Positions 6,990 to 13,998 of a stretch of DNA of 22,048 nt are shown piece by piece. Below the pieces are notes generated by a model, which was not told the origin of the DNA, ran no database searches, and saw only the letters and a list, made by a program, of their open reading frames with translations. Numbering within the stretch: the stretch's first letter is position 1; each line of letters opens with the position of its first letter. A program made the translations under genes and the position numbers. This DNA is from Pseudomonadota bacterium (GTDB lineage: Bacteria > Pseudomonadota > Gammaproteobacteria > Xanthomonadales > Xanthomonadaceae), in assembly GCA_023395465.1 (NCBI GenBank), contig JAEWZE010000044.1, positions 1 through 22,048 of the forward strand. The letters run 5' to 3'.

Positions 6990-8624
6990 CTAGCCCAGCG
7001 AACGCGCGGTGTTGATCACATTCTGTCCGTCGAAGCGCGCCGTCGCCGAGCCGTGCGAGACCGCCGACACTTGGCTCGGCTGGCCCTTGCCGTCGAAGAA
7101 CGAGCCGCCCAGGCGAAAATCGCGTTCGTCGCAGATCGCCGAACAGCCGTTCCAGAACTCGGGGGTGCGTATCTGGTAGGCGCCATCCTCCACCAGCCCC
7201 TGCACCTGGCCGTTGCGGATCGCGAAGAACAGCTGGCCGCCGAACTGCGCGTTGTAGCGCTGCTGGTCGATCGAGTACGAGCCGCGGCCATGGATGTAGA
7301 GGCCGTTTTCCACGCCGCCGATCATGTCCTGCACGGTGAGCGGCGCCTTGCCCGGCGCCAGCGAGACGTTGGGCATCCGCTGGAACTGCACGCTCGACCA
7401 GGAATCGGCATAGCAGCAGCCGTCGGAGCGCTCCTTGCCCAGGATGTGGGCCTGGTCGCGGATCGACTGGTAGTCGACCAGGACGCCGTCGCGCACCAGG
7501 TCCCAGCGCTTGCACTGCACGCCTTCATCGTCATAGCCCACCGCGCCGAGGCTGCCCGGCTCGGTCTTGTCGGCGATGAAGTTGACGATCCCGCTGCCCC
7601 AGCGGAACGTGCCGCGCTTGTCGAGCGTGGCGAAGCTGGTGCCGGCGTAGTTGGCCTCGTAGCCGAGCACGCGGTCGAGCTCCAGCGGATGGCCCACGTT
7701 CTCGTGGATGGTCAGGAACAGGTTGCTCGGATCGATGACCAGGTCGTACTTGCCGGGCTTGACCGAGGGCGCCTTGAGCTTGTCCCGCGCCTGCCTGGCC
7801 GCGGCGATGGCGTCGGCGCGCATGTCGTAGGACCTGCCGTAGGCGACCACGCCGCCGGGCAGCTCGAAGCGCTGCGCAGGATCGGCGTCGAGGTATTCAT
7901 AGCCCAGCCCCATCGGCGCGGACAGGCCGTCGCGGGTGCGGAACTTGCCCGTGGCCTTGTCGATCGCCGTCACCGTGAACGGCACCCAGATCCGGTGCAC
8001 GTCCTGGTCGATGTAGGAGCCGTCGGTCGATGCGAAGTATTTCTGCTCGTTGACCAGGAACATGCGCGAGTTGACGAAGCTCGCCCCGGCCTCGAGCGCG
8101 GCGGCGTTGACCGACAGCAGCAGGTCGAGCTTGTCGCGGATCGGCACCGCCATGCCGTTCTTCGCGATCGGCGTGCGCCAGGACACCTCGCCGACGCCGG
8201 GCGCCGGCGCCAGCCGCACCGGAGCGGACTGGATGCGCGCGTTGGCGCGGGCGATCGCCACCGCCTGGCGCGCCGCGGCCGCCACCGCATCCGGGTCGAG
8301 CCGGCTGGTGGCGGCGAAACCCCAGGCATCGCCGGCGATCACGCGCACGCCCACGCCCACCGATTCCTCGTTGGCGACGTTGAGCACCAGCGCCTCGCGC
8401 GTCATCAGCGACTGGCGCAGGTAGCGGCCGATGCGCACGTCGCAGTAGCTGGCGCCGGCATCGGTCGCGGCCTGCAGCGCGGCGTCCGCCAGGCGCTTCC
8501 TGGCCACCGGGTCGATGGTCCCGAGCAGCTGCTCCGCGGCCACCGCGCGCCCCGACAGCAGCGGCGGCAGCAGCGCCCCGCCTGCGGCAAGGCCGCCGAG
8601 GGCCAGGAATCCACGTCGCTGCAT
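6990..8624 (-). CDS. Tat-exported TldD-type zinc metalloprotease (paralog 2)
   Basis: A 544-aa close paralog of the gene that follows, with the same length and similar sequence throughout. Zinc motif HENVGH is at residues 307-312. Its leader MQRRGFLALGGLAAGGALLP has twin arginines at 3-4 and an A-x-A type end, so Tat export is expected. The ATG at 8624 has a GGAG about 8 nt upstream; the frame is open much further upstream through the divergent gene, but that extension is a shadow. The C-terminal FFDGKGQ again lacks the usual TldD cysteine. It is the first gene of the minus-strand cluster and has a divergent promoter region shared with the DUF885 lipoprotein gene. Two TldD copies with one TldE partner suggest alternative heterodimers or a specialised copy. 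Confidence 0.92.
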   Translation of the reverse strand: MQRRGFLALGGLAAGGALLPPLLSGRAVAAEQLLGTIDPVARKRLADAALQAATDAGASYCDVRIGRYLRQSLMTREALVLNVANEESVGVGVRVIAGDAWGFAATSRLDPDAVAAAARQAVAIARANARIQSAPVRLAPAPGVGEVSWRTPIAKNGMAVPIRDKLDLLLSVNAAALEAGASFVNSRMFLVNEQKYFASTDGSYIDQDVHRIWVPFTVTAIDKATGKFRTRDGLSAPMGLGYEYLDADPAQRFELPGGVVAYGRSYDMRADAIAAARQARDKLKAPSVKPGKYDLVIDPSNLFLTIHENVGHPLELDRVLGYEANYAGTSFATLDKRGTFRWGSGIVNFIADKTEPGSLGAVGYDDEGVQCKRWDLVRDGVLVDYQSIRDQAHILGKERSDGCCYADSWSSVQFQRMPNVSLAPGKAPLTVQDMIGGVENGLYIHGRGSYSIDQQRYNAQFGGQLFFAIRNGQVQGLVEDGAYQIRTPEFWNGCSAICDERDFRLGGSFFDGKGQPSQVSAVSHGSATARFDGQNVINTARSLG

Positions 8625-8656
8625 CGCCTTCGCTCCATTCTCGGGACATCGCCACC

Positions 8657-8662
8657 AGCATA
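8657..8662 (-). promoter_or_regulatory. Candidate -10 for the tldD cluster
   Basis: TATGCT on the minus strand in the context CTGCGGACTATGCTGG, 32 nt upstream of the tldD start. The same context, less one base, occurs in the opposite direction at 8746-8760. No good -35 hexamer is visible at normal spacing, which fits an activator-dependent promoter. Confidence 0.45.
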
Positions 8663-8686
8663 GTCCGCAGCGCACGCGAGGCAGGC

Positions 8687-8706
8687 ATGACTTCCGGCAC
8701 GGTCGC
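8687..8706 (-). promoter_or_regulatory. 20-bp box upstream of tldD paralog 2
   Basis: Matches 6922-6941 at 19 of 20 bases. It lies 24 nt upstream of the candidate -10 at 8657-8662. Ten of its bases also form the left arm of the dyad at 8697-8724. Confidence 0.5.
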
Positions 8707-8724
8707 CTCGCCGTGCGACCGTGC
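8697..8724. promoter_or_regulatory. 10+10 bp dyad between divergent promoters (candidate operator)
   Basis: GCACGGTCGC (8697-8706) and GCGACCGTGC (8715-8724) are perfect inverted arms with an 8-nt spacer. The dyad is almost exactly midway between the two outward-facing TATGCT elements. A dimeric regulator bound here could control both the tldD cluster and the DUF885 gene. Confidence 0.55.
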
Positions 8725-8752
8725 GCCGCACGAATCGCGCAGGGACTGCGGC

Positions 8753-8758
8753 TATGCT
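8753..8758 (+). promoter_or_regulatory. Candidate -10 for the DUF885 gene
   Basis: TATGCT in the context CTGCGGCTATGCTGG, 28 nt upstream of the chosen ATG. No strong -35 is seen at 17-18 bp spacing. Confidence 0.45.
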
Positions 8759-8786
8759 GGCGCATCCCGCCCCCTGCCCGATCGCC

Positions 8787-10601
8787 ATGCGCACCTGCCT
8801 GCCCGCCGCCGCCCTGCTCGCCGTCACGCTTGCCGCCTGCAGCGGACTGGCCACCGCGCCCGCCGATGCAGGGGCCGCCCCGGCGCAGGCCGACCACGCA
8901 CAGTCCCAGGCCGATGCCGCCTTCGCGGAACTGTCGCGCCGCTATCTCGACGAGGCGATGGCGCTGTCGCCCGTGGCCGCCACCCAGATCGGCGACCACC
9001 GCTTCGACGGCGAGCTCGACGACCTCTCCGCGGCCGGACGGGCGAAGACCGACGACTTCCACGCGCGCATGCTCGCCGCGCTCGACGCCATCGACCTCGC
9101 ATCGCTCACGCGCGAGAACCAGGTCGACGCCAGGATCCTGCGCAACCAGCTCGAATCGGCGCTGTGGAACAGCCGCAGCTTCCAGCCCTGGGCCTGGGAC
9201 CCGCAGGTCTACAGCGGCCTGGCCGGAGGCGCCATCTACGGCCTGATGGCGCGCGAGTTCGCGCCGCTGCCCGAGCGCCTGGCGTCCGCCACCGCGCGCA
9301 TGGAGAAGATCCCGGCCCTGCTCGCGCAGGCGCGCGCGAACCTCGACCCGGCGCGCGTGCCGCGCACCCATGCCGAAACGGTCGCCCGGCAGAATCGCGG
9401 TGTGCTGGCCCTGGTCGATACCTTCATCACCCCCGCCGCCGACCAGTTGCAGGGCGCCGACCGCGAACGCCTGGACCGGGCGGTGGCCACCTTGCGCGGC
9501 GCGGTGGAGGAGCACCAGCGCTGGCTGGACGACACCCTGGTGCCGAACGCGACGGGCGAATTCCGCATCGGCGCCGAACGCTACGACCAGCAGCTGAAGT
9601 TCTCGCTCAATTCCTCGCTCTCGCGCCAGGAGATCCGCCAGCGCGCCGAAGCCGAGCTGGCGCGGATCCGCGACGAGATGTACGCGGTGTCGCGCCACGT
9701 GCTGGCCGGCAAGGCCGGCGCGCCGGCGACGCCCGAGGCGCCGGACGAGGCGCAAAAGCAGGCCGCGATCGAGGCGGCGATGGAATATGCCTACGCCGAG
9801 CGCCCGGCCCGCGACGAGGTGGTCGACTTCGCCCGCCACACGCTGGAGGCGGCCACGCGCTTCGTGCGCGAACAGGACATCGTCACCGTGCCCGACGACC
9901 CGGTGAAGATCATCCTGATGCCGGAGTTCCAGCGCGGCGTCGCGGTGGCCTACTGCGATTCGCCCGGTCCGCTCGACAAGGGCCTGGACACCTATTACGC
10001 GATCTCGCCGATCCCGGAGGAGTGGAGCGACCGGCAGGTGGACTCGTTCCTGCGCGAGTACAACGACTACATGATCCACGTGCTGTCGATCCACGAGGCG
10101 ATGCCGGGCCACTACCTGGAAGGCGTGCACTCGGCCAACCATCCTTCCACGCTGCGCGCCGTGTTCCGCTCCGGCCCGTTCGCCGAAGGCTGGGCGGTGT
10201 ATACCGAGCGCGTGCTGGCCGACGCCGGCTACCTCGACGGCGATCCGCTGTTCCGACTGATGCAGCTCAAGTTCTACGCGCGTTCGGTGGCCAACGCGAT
10301 CCTCGACCAGGGCGTGCACGTGGACCAGTGGACCAAGGAGCAGGCCATGGACCTGATGGTGCGCCAGACCTTCCAGCAGCAGAGCGAGGCCGAGGGCAAG
10401 TGGATCCGCGCCCAGCTCTCGTCCACCCAGCTGGCCACCTACTTCGTCGGCGCGCAGGAGCACTTCGACGCGCGCAAGGCGGCCGAGGCGAAGGCCGGCG
10501 CGGCGTTCGACATGAAGGCCTACCACGACGGCATCCTCGCCCAGGGCGCGCCGCCGGTGCGTTTCGCGCGGCAGCTGCTGCTGGGCGAACCGATCCTGTA
10601 G
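8787..10601 (+). CDS. DUF885-family zinc peptidase lipoprotein
   Basis: A 604-aa protein with a lipoprotein leader (MRTCLPAAALLAVTLAACSG, lipobox LAAC, Cys18), so it is probably anchored in the envelope facing the periplasm. The DUF885 signature is present: HEAMPGH at residues 436-442 followed by YLEGVHS, and AEGWAVYTE with E467. These match the zinc-binding and catalytic arrangement of this M-clan peptidase-like family. Further family blocks are TYYAISPIPEEWS and QLKFYARSVANAILDQGVH. The start at 8787 is picked because the signal peptide begins there; the frame is open 22 codons upstream, but those codons cross the candidate promoter. No strong ribosome site is seen. It is divergent from the tldD cluster. 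Substrate unknown; probably peptides or modified amino-acid esters. Confidence 0.9.
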   Translation: MRTCLPAAALLAVTLAACSGLATAPADAGAAPAQADHAQSQADAAFAELSRRYLDEAMALSPVAATQIGDHRFDGELDDLSAAGRAKTDDFHARMLAALDAIDLASLTRENQVDARILRNQLESALWNSRSFQPWAWDPQVYSGLAGGAIYGLMAREFAPLPERLASATARMEKIPALLAQARANLDPARVPRTHAETVARQNRGVLALVDTFITPAADQLQGADRERLDRAVATLRGAVEEHQRWLDDTLVPNATGEFRIGAERYDQQLKFSLNSSLSRQEIRQRAEAELARIRDEMYAVSRHVLAGKAGAPATPEAPDEAQKQAAIEAAMEYAYAERPARDEVVDFARHTLEAATRFVREQDIVTVPDDPVKIILMPEFQRGVAVAYCDSPGPLDKGLDTYYAISPIPEEWSDRQVDSFLREYNDYMIHVLSIHEAMPGHYLEGVHSANHPSTLRAVFRSGPFAEGWAVYTERVLADAGYLDGDPLFRLMQLKFYARSVANAILDQGVHVDQWTKEQAMDLMVRQTFQQQSEAEGKWIRAQLSSTQLATYFVGAQEHFDARKAAEAKAGAAFDMKAYHDGILAQGAPPVRFARQLLLGEPIL

Positions 10602-10656
10602 CGCGCCGCGCCAGCCTAGCCACGCGGTTCGCGCAGAGGCAACAGCAGGAGCGGCC

Positions 10657-11472
10657 ATGGAATTCAGGTCCATCCGACCCCCGGCGCCGCTGTCGTCCCT
10701 GGTCGAATCGATCTGGGACTGCCGGCAGTCCGCGCCGGCGCACCATTTCGAACGCATGCTGCCTTCGGCATGCGCGCAGCTGGTCTTCAACCTCGCCGAG
10801 GACGAGACCCGCGTCTACGACGATGCGCTGCGCTGCACGCGCAACGCGGGTGCGGCGCTGGACGCGCCGGCGTTCCGTGGCTTCATCATCGATACCGCCG
10901 AGCAGACCTCGGCCGTCGGCGTGGTGTTCCGCGCCGGGGCGGCGGCCGCGTTCTTCCGCGAGCGCATGGATCCCGTCGCCAACCGCCACCTCGACCTCGA
11001 CGCCCTTGCACGGGACGGCGGCGCGCTGCGCCAGCGCCTGCTCGAGGCCAGGGACGCCGATGCGCGCCTGCGCATCGTGCTGCGCTGGCTGTGCATGCGG
11101 ATGGACGCGACCGGTGCGTGCATGCACCCGGCGGTCGCGCACGCGCTGCGGCGGCTCGACGCCGCATCCGGCGCGGCACCACGGATCCCGGCACTGGCCG
11201 CGGAATGCCGGCTGTCGCCGCGCCGCTTCGGCGAACTGTTCCGCGAGCAGGTGGGCATGGGTCCGAAACGCTATGCGCGCCTGCAGCGCTTCCACCACGT
11301 GGTGGCGCAGGTGCACCGCCGGCGTGCGCCCGACTGGGCGGGCCTGGCCGTGGACTGCGGCTTCCACGACCAGGCCCACCTCGCGCACGAGTTCCGTGCC
11401 TTCGCCGGCATGGCGCCGACCGCCTACCTGGCGCAACATGGCGACTGGATGCGCCTTGCACCGCTGGCCTGA
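10657..11472 (+). CDS. AraC-family transcriptional regulator
   Basis: A 271-aa protein. The N-terminal part (MEFRSIRPPAPLSSLVESIW) is the sensory domain type found in many small AraC regulators that begin with 'PP..L...V..iW'. The C-terminal half (about residues 165-265) is the paired helix-turn-helix: IPALAAECRLSPRRFGELFR, then Q.GMGPKRYARLQRF, and finally GLAVDCGFHDQAHLAHEFRA with F.GMAPTAYL. An AGGAG ribosome site precedes the ATG by about 6 nt. It is 55 bp after the DUF885 gene and 72 bp ahead of the VOC gene, so it may regulate the latter. The inducer is unknown. Confidence 0.9.
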   Translation: MEFRSIRPPAPLSSLVESIWDCRQSAPAHHFERMLPSACAQLVFNLAEDETRVYDDALRCTRNAGAALDAPAFRGFIIDTAEQTSAVGVVFRAGAAAAFFRERMDPVANRHLDLDALARDGGALRQRLLEARDADARLRIVLRWLCMRMDATGACMHPAVAHALRRLDAASGAAPRIPALAAECRLSPRRFGELFREQVGMGPKRYARLQRFHHVVAQVHRRRAPDWAGLAVDCGFHDQAHLAHEFRAFAGMAPTAYLAQHGDWMRLAPLA

Positions 11473-11544
11473 ATGCCGGAATCTACAAGACCGGCAGCGA
11501 CCGCCACGGCACGATGGCGCCACCACCCGCCCGGAGCCGACGCC

Positions 11545-11970
11545 ATGTCCCTCGCCGCCAGCACCACCGCCACCATCATTCCCTGCCTGCGCTACCGCGA
11601 CGCGCCCGCCGCCATCGAATGGCTGTGCGCGGCGTTCGGATTCGTGAAGCACGCGGTGTATGCCGACGGCGACACCGTCCACCACGCGCAGCTGACCTTC
11701 GGCAACGGCATGGTCATGCTCGGCTCCGCCGACAACACGAGCGAATGGGGCCGCCAGATCGTGCAGCCCGACGAAACCGGCCTGCGCGAGACCCAGAGCC
11801 CGTGCGTGATCGTGGCCGACTGCGACGCCCACTACGCGCGGGCCAGGGCCGCGGGCGCCACCATCGTGCAGGACATCGCCGACCAGGACTACGGCGGTCG
11901 CGGTTATTCGTGCCGCGACCCGGAAGGCCACCTGTGGTGGTTCGGGAGCTACGACCCATGGGCAGCCTGA
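11545..11970 (+). CDS. VOC/glyoxalase-fold protein
   Basis: A 141-aa single-domain protein of the vicinal-oxygen-chelate fold. Typical segments are IIPCLRYRDAPAAIEWLCAA near the N-terminus, HAQLTFGNGMVMLGS in the middle, and the C-terminal YSCRDPEGHLWWFGSYDPW. Such proteins include glyoxalases, resistance proteins and demethylmenaquinone-methyltransferase-like VOC members; the exact reaction cannot be read here. The start at 11545 has a GGAG ribosome site 9 nt upstream and matches the family start. Its 3' end overlaps the DUF72 gene by 13 bp, which implies coupled translation. Confidence 0.87.
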   Translation: MSLAASTTATIIPCLRYRDAPAAIEWLCAAFGFVKHAVYADGDTVHHAQLTFGNGMVMLGSADNTSEWGRQIVQPDETGLRETQSPCVIVADCDAHYARARAAGATIVQDIADQDYGGRGYSCRDPEGHLWWFGSYDPWAA

Positions 11971-12812
11971 CCCTGGACCTGCCGGGCGACGGCGTGCCCG
12001 CCGTCGATGGCATCCGCGTCGGCGTCGGCGGCTGGACCTATGCGCCCTGGCGGGACAACTTCTATCCGAAGGGCCTGGTCCAGCGCCGCGAGCTGGAGTA
12101 CGCCAGCCGCGAGTTGTCGGCGATCGAGATCAACGGCACCTACTACGGGGCGCAGAAGCCGGCCACGTACGCGAAATGGCGCGAGCAGACCCCGCCAGGA
12201 TTCGTGTTCACCGCCAAGGCGCCCAAGCGCATCACCCAGGCGCGCGCGCTGGACCGGACCGGCGCGCAGGTCGAGGACTTCGTGGGCGGCATCGCCGAAC
12301 TGGGTGACCGCCTGGCCGCACTGGTGTGGCAGTTCGACGCGGGAACACGCATCGATCGCGCGGCATTCGGCGCCTTCCTGGAATCCCTGCCGCGCCAGGT
12401 GTCCGGCAGGCCGATGCGCCACGTGCTCGACGTGCGCGACCACGCCTTCGTCGACGCGGAGTACGTCGCCCTCGCCCGCCGCCATGGCATGGCGACGGTC
12501 TTCACCGATTCGGATGCGCACCCGAGCTTTGCGGACGCGACCGCGGACTTCATCTATGCGCGCCTGATGCGCTCGCGTTCCGAGGTCGCATCCGGCTACC
12601 CGGCTGCGGAACTGCAGGCGTGGGCCGGACGTGCGCGCACCTGGGCGCAAGGCGGCACCCCCGCCGACCTGCCGAGCCTGCTGGGGCCGACCCGATCCCG
12701 GGCGAAGCCGCACAAGCGCGAGGTGTTCATCTTCTTCATCTCGGCGGCGAAGGAGCGCAATCCTGCCGCAGCGATCGAACTGTTGCGGCTGCTGGGCGCG
12801 CGCCGGGGCTGA
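11958..12812 (+). CDS. DUF72 family TIM-barrel protein
   Basis: A 284-aa protein of the DUF72 (YecE-like) family: RVGVGGWTYAPWRDNFYPKG, then an EINGTYYG.Q...Y.KW block and GFVFTAKAPKRITQ. The family forms a TIM barrel of unsettled function. The start at 11958 falls inside the end of the VOC gene in another frame and is followed by family sequence after about 18 residues. The C-terminal KPHKREVFIFFISAAKERNP is also conserved in the group. No export signal. Nothing suggests truncation. Because it is coupled to the VOC gene, the two probably act in one pathway, which the sequence does not name. Confidence 0.88.
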   Translation: MGSLTLDLPGDGVPAVDGIRVGVGGWTYAPWRDNFYPKGLVQRRELEYASRELSAIEINGTYYGAQKPATYAKWREQTPPGFVFTAKAPKRITQARALDRTGAQVEDFVGGIAELGDRLAALVWQFDAGTRIDRAAFGAFLESLPRQVSGRPMRHVLDVRDHAFVDAEYVALARRHGMATVFTDSDAHPSFADATADFIYARLMRSRSEVASGYPAAELQAWAGRARTWAQGGTPADLPSLLGPTRSRAKPHKREVFIFFISAAKERNPAAAIELLRLLGARRG

Positions 12813-13003
12813 GGACACCGGTGCAGGCGACACGGGCAGGAGAGGTGCCACGCCGTCTCCCTGTGAAGCCGCGACGCTGCGGTCATCTCCGATGGACGGC
12901 TGTCCCGACGCGACTTCAGTCACTGGATTCACCCGGCCACTTGTGCCTACCCTGCCGCGCATCGAGGCGTTCGTCCTGCCGTCCCATCACCAGGAGTTCC
13001 GTC

Positions 13004-13987
13004 ATGACCAGTCGCCGCGACTTCATCGCCAGCGCCAGCCTCGCCGCCACCGGGCTGGCGCTGGCCCCGCTCGCCGCCTGCAGCCAGGACAGGCCCGATC
13101 CGGCCTCGCCGCGCCCGCACGAGAAGCCCACCGGCGCCATCGCCGACATCGTGCCGGTCGGCGGTGCACTGCTGGCCCGCGCCATTCCCGCCACCGGCGA
13201 AACGATTCCGGTGATCGGCGTCGGCACCTCCGGCAGCTACGAGGTGCCGCTGGATTCTCCGGAGTTCGAGGCACTCGAGGACGTGATGAAGGTGTTCTTC
13301 GAAGGCGGCGGCCGCCTGCTCGACACCTCGCCCAACTACAGCAATGCCGAGGACGTGGTCGGTGCCCTGCTCGCGGGCGGCGGCTGGCGCGAGCGCTGCT
13401 TCCTCGCCACCAAGCTGGCCGCGGACAGCCGCGCTGCCCTGGAGGCGCAGTGGGCCGATTCGCTGCGGCGGCTGCGCACCGACCATGTCGAGCTGCTGCA
13501 GGTCCACAACCTGCGCAACATGGCCGAGGCCATGCCCTATGCGCGCGAACTCAAGGCCCAGGGCAAGGCGAAGTACATCGGCATCACCCATTACCTGGAG
13601 CGCGGCCATGCCGAGACCGCGCGACTGATGCGCGCGGAGAGGCCCGACTTCGTGCAGATCAACTATTCGGTCAACGCGCCGCAGGCCGCGCAGACCATCT
13701 TCCCGCTGGCGCAGGAGCTGGGTATCGCGGTAATCGTCAACCGCGCGTTCGACGACGGCAAGCTGTTCGCCGCCACGCGCGGCAAGGCGCTGCCGGACTG
13801 GGCCGCCCCGGCGGGCGTGACGTCGTGGGCGCAGATGTTCCTGAAGTTCACGATCAGCCACCCGGCGGTGACCGCGGTCATTCCGGCGACCGGCAAGCCG
13901 GAGCGTCAGGCCGACAACCTCGGCGGCGGCACCGCTCCACTGCTGGATGAAACGCAGCAGGCCGAACTGGTCGCGATGTTCGCCTGA
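13004..13987 (+). CDS. Tat-exported, lipoprotein-type aldo/keto reductase
   Basis: A 327-aa protein with a CAGGAG ribosome site 7 nt upstream of the ATG. The leader MTSRRDFIASASLAATGLAL carries a textbook twin-arginine motif (SRRDF), and the next residues APLAAC form a lipobox with Cys26, so a Tat-exported lipoprotein is likely. The AKR catalytic tetrad is all visible: D107 and Y112 (LLDTSPNYSNAED), K137 (FLATKLAA) and H168 (ELLQVHNL). The barrel continues with YIGITHYLERGH, FVQINYSVNAPQA and a C-terminal HPAVTAVIPATGKPERQADN. The usual cofactor is NADP(H), which is not free in the periplasm; it would have to be carried out bound. The MFS carrier gene begins 11 bp downstream. Confidence 0.88.
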   Translation: MTSRRDFIASASLAATGLALAPLAACSQDRPDPASPRPHEKPTGAIADIVPVGGALLARAIPATGETIPVIGVGTSGSYEVPLDSPEFEALEDVMKVFFEGGGRLLDTSPNYSNAEDVVGALLAGGGWRERCFLATKLAADSRAALEAQWADSLRRLRTDHVELLQVHNLRNMAEAMPYARELKAQGKAKYIGITHYLERGHAETARLMRAERPDFVQINYSVNAPQAAQTIFPLAQELGIAVIVNRAFDDGKLFAATRGKALPDWAAPAGVTSWAQMFLKFTISHPAVTAVIPATGKPERQADNLGGGTAPLLDETQQAELVAMFA

Positions 13988-13998
13988 GCCGCGCCCCG

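Noticed and set aside
8625..10790. In-frame upstream extension of tldD paralog 2 on the minus strand
   Set aside because: It lies opposite the clearly conserved DUF885 gene; the Tat signal and ribosome site put the real start at 8624.
8687..11647. Long arginine-rich plus-strand frame overlapping the DUF885 and AraC genes
   Set aside because: Shadow frame of high-GC coding DNA with no domain resemblance; the DUF885 and AraC frames have clear motifs.
12813..13003. TACCCT at 12948-12953 as a promoter for the aldo/keto reductase gene
   Set aside because: The position is plausible but there is no matching -35; the 191-bp gap otherwise holds only weak short stems, so it is not listed as a feature.
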